Shown here piece by piece: positions 1 to 6,018 of a DNA stretch of 18,465 nt (its first letter is position 1; each line of letters opens with the position of its first letter). This DNA comes from Nitrosopumilales archaeon CG15_BIG_FIL_POST_REV_8_21_14_020_37_12 (GTDB lineage: Archaea > Thermoproteota > Nitrososphaeria > Nitrososphaerales > Nitrosopumilaceae). A program made the translations under genes and the position numbers. The notes under the pieces are model-generated. The model made no database searches. It was given only the letters and a program-made list of their open reading frames with translations, and was not told the DNA's origin. The stretch is taken from assembly GCA_002781805.1 (NCBI GenBank), contig PFFZ01000050.1, forward strand, positions 1 through 18,465, written 5' to 3'.

Positions 1-11
1 TGGTTTATTAA

Positions 12-28
12 TTGGACAAATTGTCCAA
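12..28. promoter_or_regulatory. Perfect 17-bp palindrome, putative metal-repressor operator of cbtBA
   Basis: The sequence TTGGACAAATTGTCCAA has two exact 8-bp arms around a single central A. It ends four bases before the TATA-like element at 32-39, where archaeal BRE/TFB contacts lie, so a bound protein would block transcription initiation. The downstream genes encode a cobalt transporter, so a metal-responsive repressor (DtxR/MntR- or NikR-like) is the natural candidate. The identity of the regulator is inference; the symmetry is seen directly. Confidence 0.7.
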
Positions 29-31
29 GAA

Positions 32-39
32 TTTAAATA
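32..39 (+). promoter_or_regulatory. TATA box of cbtBA
   Basis: TTTAAATA is centred about 25 bp before the ATG at 61, the usual distance from an archaeal TATA box to the transcription start. This implies a leaderless or nearly leaderless cbtB mRNA. The adjoining palindrome at 12-28 probably controls it. Confidence 0.65.
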
Positions 40-60
40 CTGATTTTTTGTGCAAATGTC

Positions 61-276
61 ATGTCTGAATCAAGACAAATAACAGTCTCAAAGAAAGGTG
101 TTCCAATTATTGCCATTGTTGCATTAGCTGTGGTTTTTGCAGCAGGGTTGTTTGTGGTTGGATTTGACCAAGGGCACATCTTTAGTATTGTTTATGGTGA
201 ACAAGCATACATTGACTTGTACATTCATGAACTAACTCATGATATGAGACATGCTGCAGGATTTCCCTGCCATTAG
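61..276 (+). CDS. cbtB: CbtB-type cobalt transporter small subunit
   Basis: This 71-residue protein belongs to the CbtB family, the small partner of CbtA in a predicted cobalt-uptake system of the cell membrane. It has a short polar N-terminus, one hydrophobic span at about residues 14-35, and a C-terminal metal-ligand tail with His56, His60, His64, Cys70 and His71 (pattern HELTHDMRH...GFPCH). That terminal His motif is diagnostic of the family. The ATG sits about 25 bp after a TATA box, so no leader is needed. cbtA follows after 11 bp and is presumably co-transcribed. In bacteria the pair is often under a cobalamin riboswitch. Here the leader is too short for one, and a palindromic operator lies over the promoter instead. 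Transport of cobalt rather than another divalent metal rests on family knowledge. Confidence 0.9.
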   Translation: MSESRQITVSKKGVPIIAIVALAVVFAAGLFVVGFDQGHIFSIVYGEQAYIDLYIHELTHDMRHAAGFPCH

Positions 277-287
277 GGGTTAATGTC

Positions 288-1022
288 ATGAGAACGTCTC
301 TTTTTATAATGATTGTACTAGTCTCTGGTGCGTTTGCAGGTTTGGTACATGGCGTAACAAACCTCGTTATTGTAGAGCCCTATCTGGATCAAGCAATAGG
401 AATTGAAAACCAGAATCTTTTTGCTTCGGGTGAAGAAGAGGACACACTAGAGTTTTGGATAGAATATGAAGGATATAGATCATGGCAAAAGAGCGGGCAA
501 GTTCTTGCAGGTGTTGTTTTAGGGACTTCAATTGGTTCCTTATTTGGCATTGTATTTGCCTTGTCAAAACACTCTCTTCCTGGAAGAAGCAATATCAAAA
601 AAGCACTTGTGTTGGCAGGAATTATGTGGTTGACATTATACTTTATCCCATTTTTAAAATATCCTGCAAATCCGCCAACTGTAGGAGATGCAGATACTGT
701 AGTATTGCGAGCAATACTCTATGTACTATTCATAGCAGTCTCGGGTTTTACTGCATTGGGATTTTATAAGATATCTAAAAAACTTGAAAGCAAGAAAAAA
801 GTCCTAGCATTGATTGGATATGCTGCTTTCATCTCTGTAGCGTTTATTATAATGCCCAATAATCCTGACGAAATATCTGCACCAATGGATTTGGTTGATG
901 GGTTTAGGGCAGTATCTGTAATTGGCGTTTCCTCATTTTGGATTTCTATTGCCATTGTATTGGGGTTGCTGTGGAATAAATTTGACCCTGAAAAAATTAC
1001 AAAAACTAGTTCCCATTCTTAA
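288..1022 (+). CDS. cbtA: CbtA-type cobalt transporter membrane subunit
   Basis: This 244-residue integral membrane protein has about six hydrophobic segments (roughly residues 4-29, 69-92, 104-125, 136-160, 170-191 and 205-229). It matches the CbtA family: an N-terminal span containing a conserved His (GLVHG) and Glu30, then an acidic loop rich in Glu and Asp before span 2. It starts 11 bp after cbtB, and the AGGGG 7-11 bases before its ATG is a weak Shine-Dalgarno candidate. With CbtB it should form a predicted cobalt importer. Cobalt is needed for cobalamin, which thaumarchaea are known to make. The length is normal for the family and no damage is visible. The metal specificity is inferred from family context. 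Confidence 0.87.
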   Translation: MRTSLFIMIVLVSGAFAGLVHGVTNLVIVEPYLDQAIGIENQNLFASGEEEDTLEFWIEYEGYRSWQKSGQVLAGVVLGTSIGSLFGIVFALSKHSLPGRSNIKKALVLAGIMWLTLYFIPFLKYPANPPTVGDADTVVLRAILYVLFIAVSGFTALGFYKISKKLESKKKVLALIGYAAFISVAFIIMPNNPDEISAPMDLVDGFRAVSVIGVSSFWISIAIVLGLLWNKFDPEKITKTSSHS

Positions 1023-1039
1023 TCTCTAGAATGAGAATG
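1016..1039. repeat. 24-bp direct repeat, copy 1
   Basis: This stretch matches 1940-1963 at 21 of 24 positions, with mismatches at repeat positions 5, 11 and 19. It spans the end of cbtA and the start of the promoter region of the winged-helix pair. Its core is TCTAGAATGAGAATG. The second copy lies inside the broken zinc-ribbon ORF. No known repeat family was recognised. Confidence 0.5.
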
Positions 1040-1046
1040 AATCTCA
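1032..1046. promoter_or_regulatory. Inverted repeat next to the TATA box, possible operator
   Basis: TGAGA and TCTCA form 5-bp arms around a 5-bp spacer, ending five bases before the TATA box at 1052. The position suits a repressor site, and autoregulation by the downstream winged-helix proteins is one possibility. The arms are short, so chance cannot be excluded. Confidence 0.35.
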
Positions 1047-1051
1047 CGTCA

Positions 1052-1059
1052 TTTAAATA
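1052..1059 (+). promoter_or_regulatory. TATA box of the winged-helix regulator pair
   Basis: TTTAAATA is centred about 28 bp before the ATG at 1084, close to the archaeal optimum. It is identical to the cbtBA TATA box and implies a leader of only a few bases. Confidence 0.6.
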
Positions 1060-1083
1060 ACTCATTTTTCAACTAATTTAGGC

Positions 1084-1413
1084 ATGGCAAAGCGATTAAC
1101 TCTTCCACAATTAAAAAAATATGACATTACACAAAAAGTGATTGAGGCATTGGCCGATGCTGAGTCTAGGGCAATCTTGTTTTCTATAATAAAATCTGGA
1201 AAAACTGCTGCAGAATTATCTGAAAAATTGAAGATTCCGTTAAGCTCTGTGTACAAGAAACTAACTGATCTTGAAGAATTAACACTTATTGAAGTCGAAA
1301 AATGGATGCTTTCTGATAAGGGAAGAAAGTTCAAAGTATATAGGAGCAGAATATCCAAAGCAGACATTAGCATTAAAAAACCCGAACCCATACTGAATTT
1401 GGTACCAAATTAG
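1084..1413 (+). CDS. Small winged-helix transcriptional regulator, copy 1
   Basis: This 109-residue protein is almost entirely one winged-helix domain. Residues about 17-85 carry the helices and wing, with the recognition region around 'LSEKLKIPLSSVYKKLTDLEE'-like sequence at about 40-60, which resembles ArsR/TrmB-type DNA-binding domains. No effector domain, receiver or obvious metal-binding cysteines are present. It probably binds DNA as a dimer. The next gene, starting 7 bp after the stop, encodes a paralogue with about half of aligned residues identical, so the pair arose by tandem duplication. The target is unknown. The neighbouring cobalt transporter and the inverted repeat before its own promoter are candidates. 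Confidence 0.8.
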   Translation: MAKRLTLPQLKKYDITQKVIEALADAESRAILFSIIKSGKTAAELSEKLKIPLSSVYKKLTDLEELTLIEVEKWMLSDKGRKFKVYRSRISKADISIKKPEPILNLVPN

Positions 1414-1420
1414 ATGTAAT

Positions 1421-1762
1421 ATGTCAAAACCAAACATCATCCAATTAAGTGAATTTGACATCACTCAAAAAATCATTGAATCGTTAAGTAATGTCTGTAC
1501 TCGTGCAGTCCTATTCTCAATAAAGACTACTTCTAAAGATGCAAACCAAATTGCCGAAGAGTTAAAGATCTCATTATCTACAGTGTATAAAACCCTGTCC
1601 AATCTTGAAGAACTGGCGTTGGCAGAAGTTGATCAGTATATCATATCAAATGAGGGAAAAAAGATCAAACAATATAGGAGCAGGATTGGCAAAGTTGAGA
1701 TTACTATTAATGATTTGGAACCACGTCTGAACCTTTATCCTAATGATAGTCCTAAATCTTGA
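1421..1762 (+). CDS. Small winged-helix transcriptional regulator, copy 2
   Basis: This 113-residue protein is a paralogue of the gene just upstream. Both keep the blocks FDITQK/YDITQK near the N-terminus, the helix-turn-helix ending in VYK, the LEEL segment, and a C-terminal YRSRI...EP.LNL.PN signature. The shared C-terminal signature lies beyond the DNA-binding core and may be a dimerisation element. Residue Cys16 and its neighbours differ from copy 1, as do several positions in the recognition helix, so the two may read different sites or form heterodimers. The pair is likely one transcript from the promoter at 1052. The regulated genes are not known. Confidence 0.8.
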   Translation: MSKPNIIQLSEFDITQKIIESLSNVCTRAVLFSIKTTSKDANQIAEELKISLSTVYKTLSNLEELALAEVDQYIISNEGKKIKQYRSRIGKVEITINDLEPRLNLYPNDSPKS

Positions 1763-1892
1763 TCAGTTTAGCCTTGGATCGATAATGTTTTTGACACTAT
1801 TCATTCTAATCATTGTCTAAAGACTATTTCTTATGAATTGCAAAGATGGATACATACACAACTTTTCATATTTTGCAATACAAGATAAAAAA

Positions 1893-2033
1893 ATGTGTAT
1901 TTATTGTGGGACCGAAGAATCACTTTCATGATCATTTTGTTCTAAATCTTTAGAATGGGAATGTGGGGTCAGGTTTGAGATTAAGTGGATGCGGGCAAAA
2001 TCAGTTTTTACCCAATCAATTATCAGTGCATGA
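1893..2033 (+). pseudogene. Small four-cysteine zinc-ribbon protein interrupted by an in-frame TGA
   Basis: Read from ATG 1893, the frame gives 12 residues beginning MCIYCGTEE, a TGA at 1929-1931, then 33 more in-frame residues (FCSKS, EWECG, then FEIKWM) to a TGA at 2031. Cysteines 2, 5, 16 and 24 form two pairs (CxxC and a C-x7-C), as in very small thaumarchaeal zinc-ribbon proteins. The second half has no start codon near its beginning, so the halves belong together. One C-to-T change (CGA to TGA, Arg to stop) would explain the break. Alternatives are stop-codon readthrough or a sequencing error. Selenocysteine is unlikely, as this lineage is not known to use it. The upstream TATA element is weak (around 1863-1870). 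The recognition is by eye only. Confidence 0.5.
1940..1963. repeat. 24-bp direct repeat, copy 2
   Basis: This is the partner of 1016-1039 (21 of 24 identical). Its first 16 bases, 1940-1955, also form an exact palindrome with 7-bp arms TTCTAAA and TTTAGAA around TC. In this copy the sequence lies within the second half of the broken zinc-ribbon frame, so the similarity could be partly coincidental. Confidence 0.45.
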
Positions 2034-2046
2034 TGGCAGTTATAGC

Positions 2047-2070
2047 TACTAATTCTGTGTTTTATTAGTA
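2047..2070. other. Hairpin after the zinc-ribbon frame
   Basis: TACTAAT and ATTAGTA form a 7-bp stem around a 10-base loop, 13 bases after the final stop of the interrupted zinc-ribbon frame. An AT-rich, T-containing tract follows at about 2086-2095. It may be a transcript end or an RNA-processing hairpin. The stem is AT-rich and weak. Apart from this hairpin and the interrupted frame, I see nothing else in the 1763-2140 gap. Confidence 0.25.
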
Positions 2071-2140
2071 ATGATCTGCAGTCTGTATATTTTTATGTGC
2101 ATTATGATTTCAGATTGGTTTTAAAATTTGGTTAGTCTCT

Positions 2141-2500
2141 TTACTCATTCCAAATTGGTTGTTGTTTTAGCCATTTTATCAAATCTTGGTAAAGTTGGCT
2201 TTTTTGAACATTTAAAATGTTGATTTCGAGATTCGTGGATGATTTTGCAGTCTTTGTATATCGTTCATATTTTGCAAAGATTATCTTATCCAAGTATGTT
2301 TCTCCTTGAATCTCTTTTTTTGCCAATTCCTCGGAATCTGTCATTGCAAAACTTGCAAATAATACGCCGTCAACCCAATATGCATTTCCTGTTTCCAAAG
2401 TGGACATCATGTTTAACAGATCATCAAGTGTCATCTTGATCATATCTCGTACGTAGATTGTTTTGTATGGTTGGTGTATGAAATCAGTCAATATGCTCAT
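2141..2500 (-). CDS. Uncharacterised 119-residue protein
   Basis: I do not recognise this protein. It is soluble, with no membrane span, signal peptide or metal motif. Visible features are a mixed helical N-terminal half (MSILTDFIHQ..., then DDLLNMMSTLETG), a hydrophobic central segment GVLFASFAM, a charged middle rich in Lys and Glu, and a helical C-terminus ending WLKQQPIWNE. I chose the ATG at 2500. The frame stays open to a TTG at 2521, which would add seven residues; a TATA-like TACAAAAAT on this strand at about 2521-2529 sits 25 bp before the ATG and so favours the shorter form. It is transcribed divergently from the secreted protein at 2588. Codon use looks like that of its neighbours. 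The small size and helical character would suit an adaptor or stress protein, but no function is claimed. Confidence 0.7.
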   Translation of the reverse strand: MSILTDFIHQPYKTIYVRDMIKMTLDDLLNMMSTLETGNAYWVDGVLFASFAMTDSEELAKKEIQGETYLDKIIFAKYERYTKTAKSSTNLEINILNVQKSQLYQDLIKWLKQQPIWNE

Positions 2501-2587
2501 TCTTTTCTCTGGGTTAATCAATTTTTGTACTGCCTACAAATTTGATGATAAAAAATCTTCTAATATGTGGAGGATTATCTTGATTTA

Positions 2588-3073
2588 GTGAAAATTCTCC
2601 TTATGTTGGTTTTATTGATTGTTCCTCTTTCTGCTTTTGCAGAGTTTCATTCTGATCCCTCTGAAACTTACACCTTTTCTAAACATGTTGTCTCAGTTGA
2701 TGAGCATGTTTATGCTATTCCATATCATGTTGATGCACATGTAATTGCAATGGCCATAGACCCTGAATTGACATCTTTGCTAATAGGTCTTGAGAATACA
2801 AAAGAATCTGTGTTTGTAATTGATTTAGAACATAAAATTATAAGTGCCGAAAATAATGCTTTTGCAATTTTGGTTAATGGTTTTGAGGTAGATTACCACA
2901 TTGTGTCGGATTCTGACAGTTCCACCTTGGCATTTTATGTGCCTGATTTTACTGAGGAAGTAGAAATTATTGGGACTCATGTCATTCCTGAATTCCCTAT
3001 TGGTGCTATTATGGGGTTTGCATTGCTGATTTCAATTGTAGTTATATTTCCAAAAATAAAATCTAGGTTGTAA
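2588..3073 (+). CDS. Secreted protein with C-terminal PEF-type sorting tail
   Basis: From the GTG at 2588 the product is 161 residues with a clean signal peptide: Lys2, a hydrophobic core rich in Leu, Val and Ile, and a cleavage-like site after ALSAFA-type residues, followed by EFHSDP. The mature part is about 110 residues, predicted to be beta-rich. The C-terminus has the motif IPEFPIG, then about 18 hydrophobic residues and the basic end KIKSRL. This is the layout of archaeal PEF-CTERM/PEFG-CTERM tails processed by archaeosortases, so the protein is probably anchored at the outer face of the cell. The frame is open to a GTG at 2567, but that would put acidic residues before the signal core, and the TATA-like GATAAAAAAT at about 2544-2553 predicts a start of transcription near 2576. 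The 3' end overlaps purP by 11 bp, tail to tail. Confidence 0.72.
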   Translation: MKILLMLVLLIVPLSAFAEFHSDPSETYTFSKHVVSVDEHVYAIPYHVDAHVIAMAIDPELTSLLIGLENTKESVFVIDLEHKIISAENNAFAILVNGFEVDYHIVSDSDSSTLAFYVPDFTEEVEIIGTHVIPEFPIGAIMGFALLISIVVIFPKIKSRL

Positions 3074-4088
3074 CCATATCTAGCTGATTGCTAGTATCTG
3101 CCAGTTTTATCTCGCGGGCTATCCTCTTGCCCATGCTCATTTGCTCATTGAAAAGCAATGAATAGTACGGTGATCCATCCATGTAGATGTTTGTTCCTGC
3201 GACAATTCTTGCTGAGAATTCAAATGATGTAAATTTTGCATTCTCATCATAAACTCCTTCTATGCAGAACGGCCCGTTCATGCCAGGAGCCACCAATCTC
3301 TTTGATGCCTCTACAAAATTTTCTCCCATTGTATATACTTCATCCAGAAGAGACTCCCTTAAAACAAGAGGGCTGTTTCCAATAACGTTAAAAGACGGAA
3401 CTTTATTATTTTTAAGCTGCTGTTCTGACGGAATTCTGGCCAATCCTTCAATGTCTGACTCATGTCTTTGGTCAACACCAAAAAACTCAACCTCCTTTTT
3501 TAACGGAGAATAAAAAAACTGCAGATATGCCAACACTCCTGCTGCGTATTCTTGTATGTATAGTGTTTCATCTTTTGAGATTATTCCATCTAAGATCAAT
3601 TGGTTTCTTTTTTTATTGTAATCTTGCTCATTTGCTGCCATAAAGTAACCTTTACCTCCTGCAGCTCCTTGTCTTTTCACAATGACTAGATTGTTGATAT
3701 CTTTAGGATTTGTTACTGGTTTTGGAACTGGGAGATTTGCTTCTCTCATAAGCTTTTCTTTCATTTCTCTGTCTGATTCCCATCGTAGGATCCATTTATT
3801 GCCAAATATTGGAGTCTTTATAGATTCAATTTGTTCTGATGTCATCTGGGCAATCAATGTTCCATGTGGAATCATAACTGCATTATTTTTCTCCAAGGTC
3901 GATTGACATCTTTGATCTAAAATTTCAGAAAATGAATTCACTAGAATCAATTCATCGATAAATTGGAATCTACGATATAGCTTCTCACGTCTTTTTTCAC
4001 ATACTAGAATTGTTTTTAATCCTTCATCTTTTGCGCCTTTAAGAACCTGAAGCGCACAGTGAGAGCCAAGCGTAGCAACAGAGATCAT
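3063..4088 (-). CDS. purP: Formate-dependent FAICAR synthetase, ATP-grasp (PurP family)
   Basis: PurP converts AICAR, formate and ATP to FAICAR, the penultimate step of purine synthesis, in archaea that lack the bacterial folate-dependent PurH route. The 341-residue product has the family N-terminus (VATLGSHCALQVLKGAKDEG), a phosphate-binding VKRQGAAGGKGYF segment in the ATP-grasp fold, and the C-terminal metal/ATP signature FEFSARIVAGTN at residues 289-300. The length is normal. A small unknown gene lies 27 bp upstream on the same strand and probably shares its promoter. The protein end overlaps the convergent secreted-protein gene by 11 bp. Some archaea carry PurP paralogues of uncertain activity, so biochemical identity is likely but not proven from sequence alone. 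Confidence 0.88.
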   Translation of the reverse strand: MISVATLGSHCALQVLKGAKDEGLKTILVCEKRREKLYRRFQFIDELILVNSFSEILDQRCQSTLEKNNAVMIPHGTLIAQMTSEQIESIKTPIFGNKWILRWESDREMKEKLMREANLPVPKPVTNPKDINNLVIVKRQGAAGGKGYFMAANEQDYNKKRNQLILDGIISKDETLYIQEYAAGVLAYLQFFYSPLKKEVEFFGVDQRHESDIEGLARIPSEQQLKNNKVPSFNVIGNSPLVLRESLLDEVYTMGENFVEASKRLVAPGMNGPFCIEGVYDENAKFTSFEFSARIVAGTNIYMDGSPYYSLLFNEQMSMGKRIAREIKLADTSNQLDMVTT

Positions 4089-4115
4089 TGGATATATTGC
4101 ATATTGCTTTGTACT

Positions 4116-4325
4116 TTATGAACTATGTGCGGATGATACAAACGCAAATACCTCATCTATTAAATCTGCATTGATTTCAGATCTGATGTTATCTGGAATG
4201 ATCTTTAAAATAAATTCATACATTGTAGTGTTTTCAGGCAATTCTCCTCTTTTTTGATATAGGGAATACACGGTAATGCCATTTGAGATTATTGCAATTG
4301 CTTTTTCTCTATTCGTGAGTGTCAT
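4116..4325 (-). CDS. Uncharacterised 69-residue protein upstream of purP
   Basis: I do not recognise this small protein. It is soluble and probably helical: residues 1-25 (MTLTNREKAIAIISNGITVYSLY) form an amphipathic helix, followed by a KRGELPENT turn and a longer helical part ending FAFVSSAHSS. It has no cysteine and no membrane span. The ATG at 4325 lies about 26 bp from a TATA element at 4348-4355, implying a leaderless mRNA, which supports a real gene. The stop is 27 bp before purP on the same strand, so the two are likely co-transcribed. A link to purine synthesis is only suggested by position. Confidence 0.65.
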   Translation of the reverse strand: MTLTNREKAIAIISNGITVYSLYQKRGELPENTTMYEFILKIIPDNIRSEINADLIDEVFAFVSSAHSS

Positions 4326-4342
4326 ATATGGTCATTATGTGT

Positions 4343-4370
4343 TTTGGTAATTTAATGTAAAAATACCAAA
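4343..4370 (-). promoter_or_regulatory. TATA box flanked by a 7-bp inverted repeat, promoter of the purP operon
   Basis: On the minus strand TTAAATTA (4348-4355) is centred about 26 bp before the ATG at 4325. It overlaps an inverted repeat, with TTTGGTA at 4343-4349 and TACCAAA at 4364-4370, so the two arms sit on either side of most of the TATA box and its upstream BRE region. That is a sensible layout for an operator controlling purine genes. The TATA call is firmer than the operator call. Confidence 0.5.
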
Positions 4371-4439
4371 CTATAGGAAAATATCCCGATCAGCTTTATC
4401 CGTGTTTAATTGTGGCGATTTGATTGATACGATTAATGG

Positions 4440-4559
4440 TTATAATTGTATGCCGTGTGATCCTACTTCCTCAACTTGAGGTGTTTGTGATGCATAATAT
4501 CCAACATATACTGCAGCAAGAATGAATGTTGCAATTACTATTCCAATTAATATGTCCAA
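4440..4559 (-). CDS. Probable 39-residue single-span membrane protein
   Basis: On the minus strand a frame starting at TTG 4559 encodes 39 residues: LDILIGIVIATFILAAVYVG as one hydrophobic helix, then YYASQTPQVEE and the end GSHGIQL before TAA. The amino-acid pattern (clean transmembrane span followed by a polar, acidic tail) is unlike random AT-rich translation. No ATG is available. The frame can be read back to a TAG at about 4580, adding LFENNR-type residues but no standard start, so the start is uncertain. A TATA-like TTATCAT is near 4585-4591, about the right distance for a leaderless TTG start. The function is unknown. The rest of the 4326-4698 gap holds the promoters of the two flanking operons. 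Confidence 0.45.
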   Translation of the reverse strand: MDILIGIVIATFILAAVYVGYYASQTPQVEEVGSHGIQL

Positions 4560-4660
4560 TCTGTTGTTTTCAAATAATTTCTAATGATAAATGTTACTTT
4601 TTGATAACTTTTGGCATATACTTTCTCAAAATTCTCAATTGTGCCAATGTTTTTTGTGTA

Positions 4661-4670
4661 AAAATTAATT
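4661..4670 (+). promoter_or_regulatory. TATA box of the aspS-gatCAB operon
   Basis: AAAATTAATT is centred about 33 bp before the aspS ATG at 4699, which predicts a leader of roughly 8 bases. No Shine-Dalgarno sequence precedes the ATG. This appears to be the only obvious promoter for the five-gene cluster ending at 9394. Confidence 0.45.
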
Positions 4671-4698
4671 ACACCAGACAACAGGCAGATAGTAAATT

Positions 4699-6009
4699 AT
4701 GATTGAAACTGAATTAGGAACACTACGACGATCTCACTACTCACACCAACTTAACTCCTCAATGGATGGTACGACAGTTACTGTTATGGGGTGGGTTTTG
4801 ACAATAAGGGGACATGGAAACATTACTTTTGCCACAATTAAAGACAAACACGGTGAAATTCCAATTGTCGCTAAAAAAGGTAATTGTTCGGATGAAGTAA
4901 GGGAGAAACTATCTACACTCAAGGCACATTCATCAATTGCAATTACAGGAAATATAAAATCTTCAGAAAAAGCTCCTACGGGATACGAGGTTATTCCGCT
5001 TGATCTCTATGTATTCTCAGAAGTTGAAAAAATTGCCCCGTTTGAGCCTGTTGCAAAGACGGTAAAGAATATTGACACGAGATTGGAAGTCAGACCAATT
5101 GATTTGAGACGAAGTGTATTACAACATATCTTTAATGTTAGAAGTCAAATTCTCAAATCCATTAGAGATTATTTTTACCAAAATGATTTTACCGAGATAA
5201 ACACTCCCAAAATGATTGCAACTGCAACAGAAGGAGGTGCTGCTTTATTCCCAATCTTTTATTATAATAAGGAAGCATTTCTGGCGCAAAGCCCACAATT
5301 GTATAAAGAACAATTAACAATGAGCTTTGAAAAAGTCTTTGAAATTGCCCCCATCTTTAGAGCGGAACCGTCAAGAACAAACAGACATCTTGCTGAAGCA
5401 ATATCTATTGATCTTGAAGAAGCATTTGTTGACTATAATGATGTAATGAACAGAATTGAAGATATTATTAAAACATCTATCCAAACAATAAAAGAATATG
5501 CAAAAAGCAATCCTGATGCAGAATTTACAATTCCAGACATTCCACAAATCATTCCTCGTTATTCTTATGATGAATTGGTAAACAAAATGCAGAAAATGGG
5601 AGTTAAGGTAGAATGGGGTGACGATCTATATCCATCAAACCTAAAAAAGATTGGTCTTGAGGGATTTTACTTTATCAAAGATTGGCCACTAGGTCCTAAA
5701 CCATTCTATGTTAAAGATAGTAAATTAAATCCAAAAATTTCAGAATCATTTGACTTGATGTTTGGGGATTTGGAATTATCTTCTGGCAGTACAAGAATTG
5801 AAAAACGTGATGAACTTGAAGAAAGGATGAAAAATAAAGGAATGAACATTGATGCTTTTGAATACCATCTCGGTGCATTTGATTTTGGTGTTCCGCCTCA
5901 TGCTGGATGTGGGATTGGTCTTGAACGTCTAATTATGGCACTTACAGGCACAGAAAATATCAGAGATGTAACATTTTACCCTAGAGATGTGGACAGACTA
6001 ACTCCATAG
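4699..6009 (+). CDS. aspS: Aspartyl-tRNA synthetase, archaeal type, probably non-discriminating
   Basis: This class II synthetase (436 residues, normal archaeal length) charges tRNA(Asp) and, if non-discriminating, also tRNA(Asn) with aspartate. An N-terminal OB-fold anticodon domain covers about residues 1-105. The catalytic domain follows with the Asp-binding segment QSPQLYKEQ, motif 2 FRAEPSRTNRHLAE and motif 3 GIGLERLIM near the end, closing with the typical DRLTP. In discriminating archaeal enzymes a Trp (in GWVW) and a Lys in the OB-fold read the anticodon. Here the equivalents are Leu34 (GWVL) and Pro93 (KAPTGYE), and Pro at the second site is the form I recall from non-discriminating enzymes. 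The immediate downstream gatC, gatA and gatB genes fit this: GatCAB would amidate Asp-tRNA(Asn). Confidence 0.95.
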   Translation: MIETELGTLRRSHYSHQLNSSMDGTTVTVMGWVLTIRGHGNITFATIKDKHGEIPIVAKKGNCSDEVREKLSTLKAHSSIAITGNIKSSEKAPTGYEVIPLDLYVFSEVEKIAPFEPVAKTVKNIDTRLEVRPIDLRRSVLQHIFNVRSQILKSIRDYFYQNDFTEINTPKMIATATEGGAALFPIFYYNKEAFLAQSPQLYKEQLTMSFEKVFEIAPIFRAEPSRTNRHLAEAISIDLEEAFVDYNDVMNRIEDIIKTSIQTIKEYAKSNPDAEFTIPDIPQIIPRYSYDELVNKMQKMGVKVEWGDDLYPSNLKKIGLEGFYFIKDWPLGPKPFYVKDSKLNPKISESFDLMFGDLELSSGSTRIEKRDELEERMKNKGMNIDAFEYHLGAFDFGVPPHAGCGIGLERLIMALTGTENIRDVTFYPRDVDRLTP

Positions 6010-6018
6010 GTGATTATG

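Noticed and set aside
1..60. Cobalamin riboswitch before cbtBA
   Set aside because: The TATA box at 32-39 puts the transcript start at or next to the ATG, leaving no room for a riboswitch leader.
1062..1391. 109-residue minus-strand frame opposite the first winged-helix gene
   Set aside because: It is the mirror of a well-supported paralogous coding sequence; its Ser/Phe-rich content is typical of an antisense shadow.
1929..1931. Selenocysteine insertion at the in-frame TGA
   Set aside because: No selenocysteine system is known to me in thaumarchaea, the TGA lies between Ser codons and not at a redox or Cys position of the zinc ribbon, and no SECIS-like hairpin is evident.
1763..2140. tRNA or structured RNA gene in the long gap
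   Set aside because: No tRNA arms, T-loop sequence or GC-rich structured core was found. The gap holds only the interrupted zinc-ribbon frame and a weak AT-rich hairpin.
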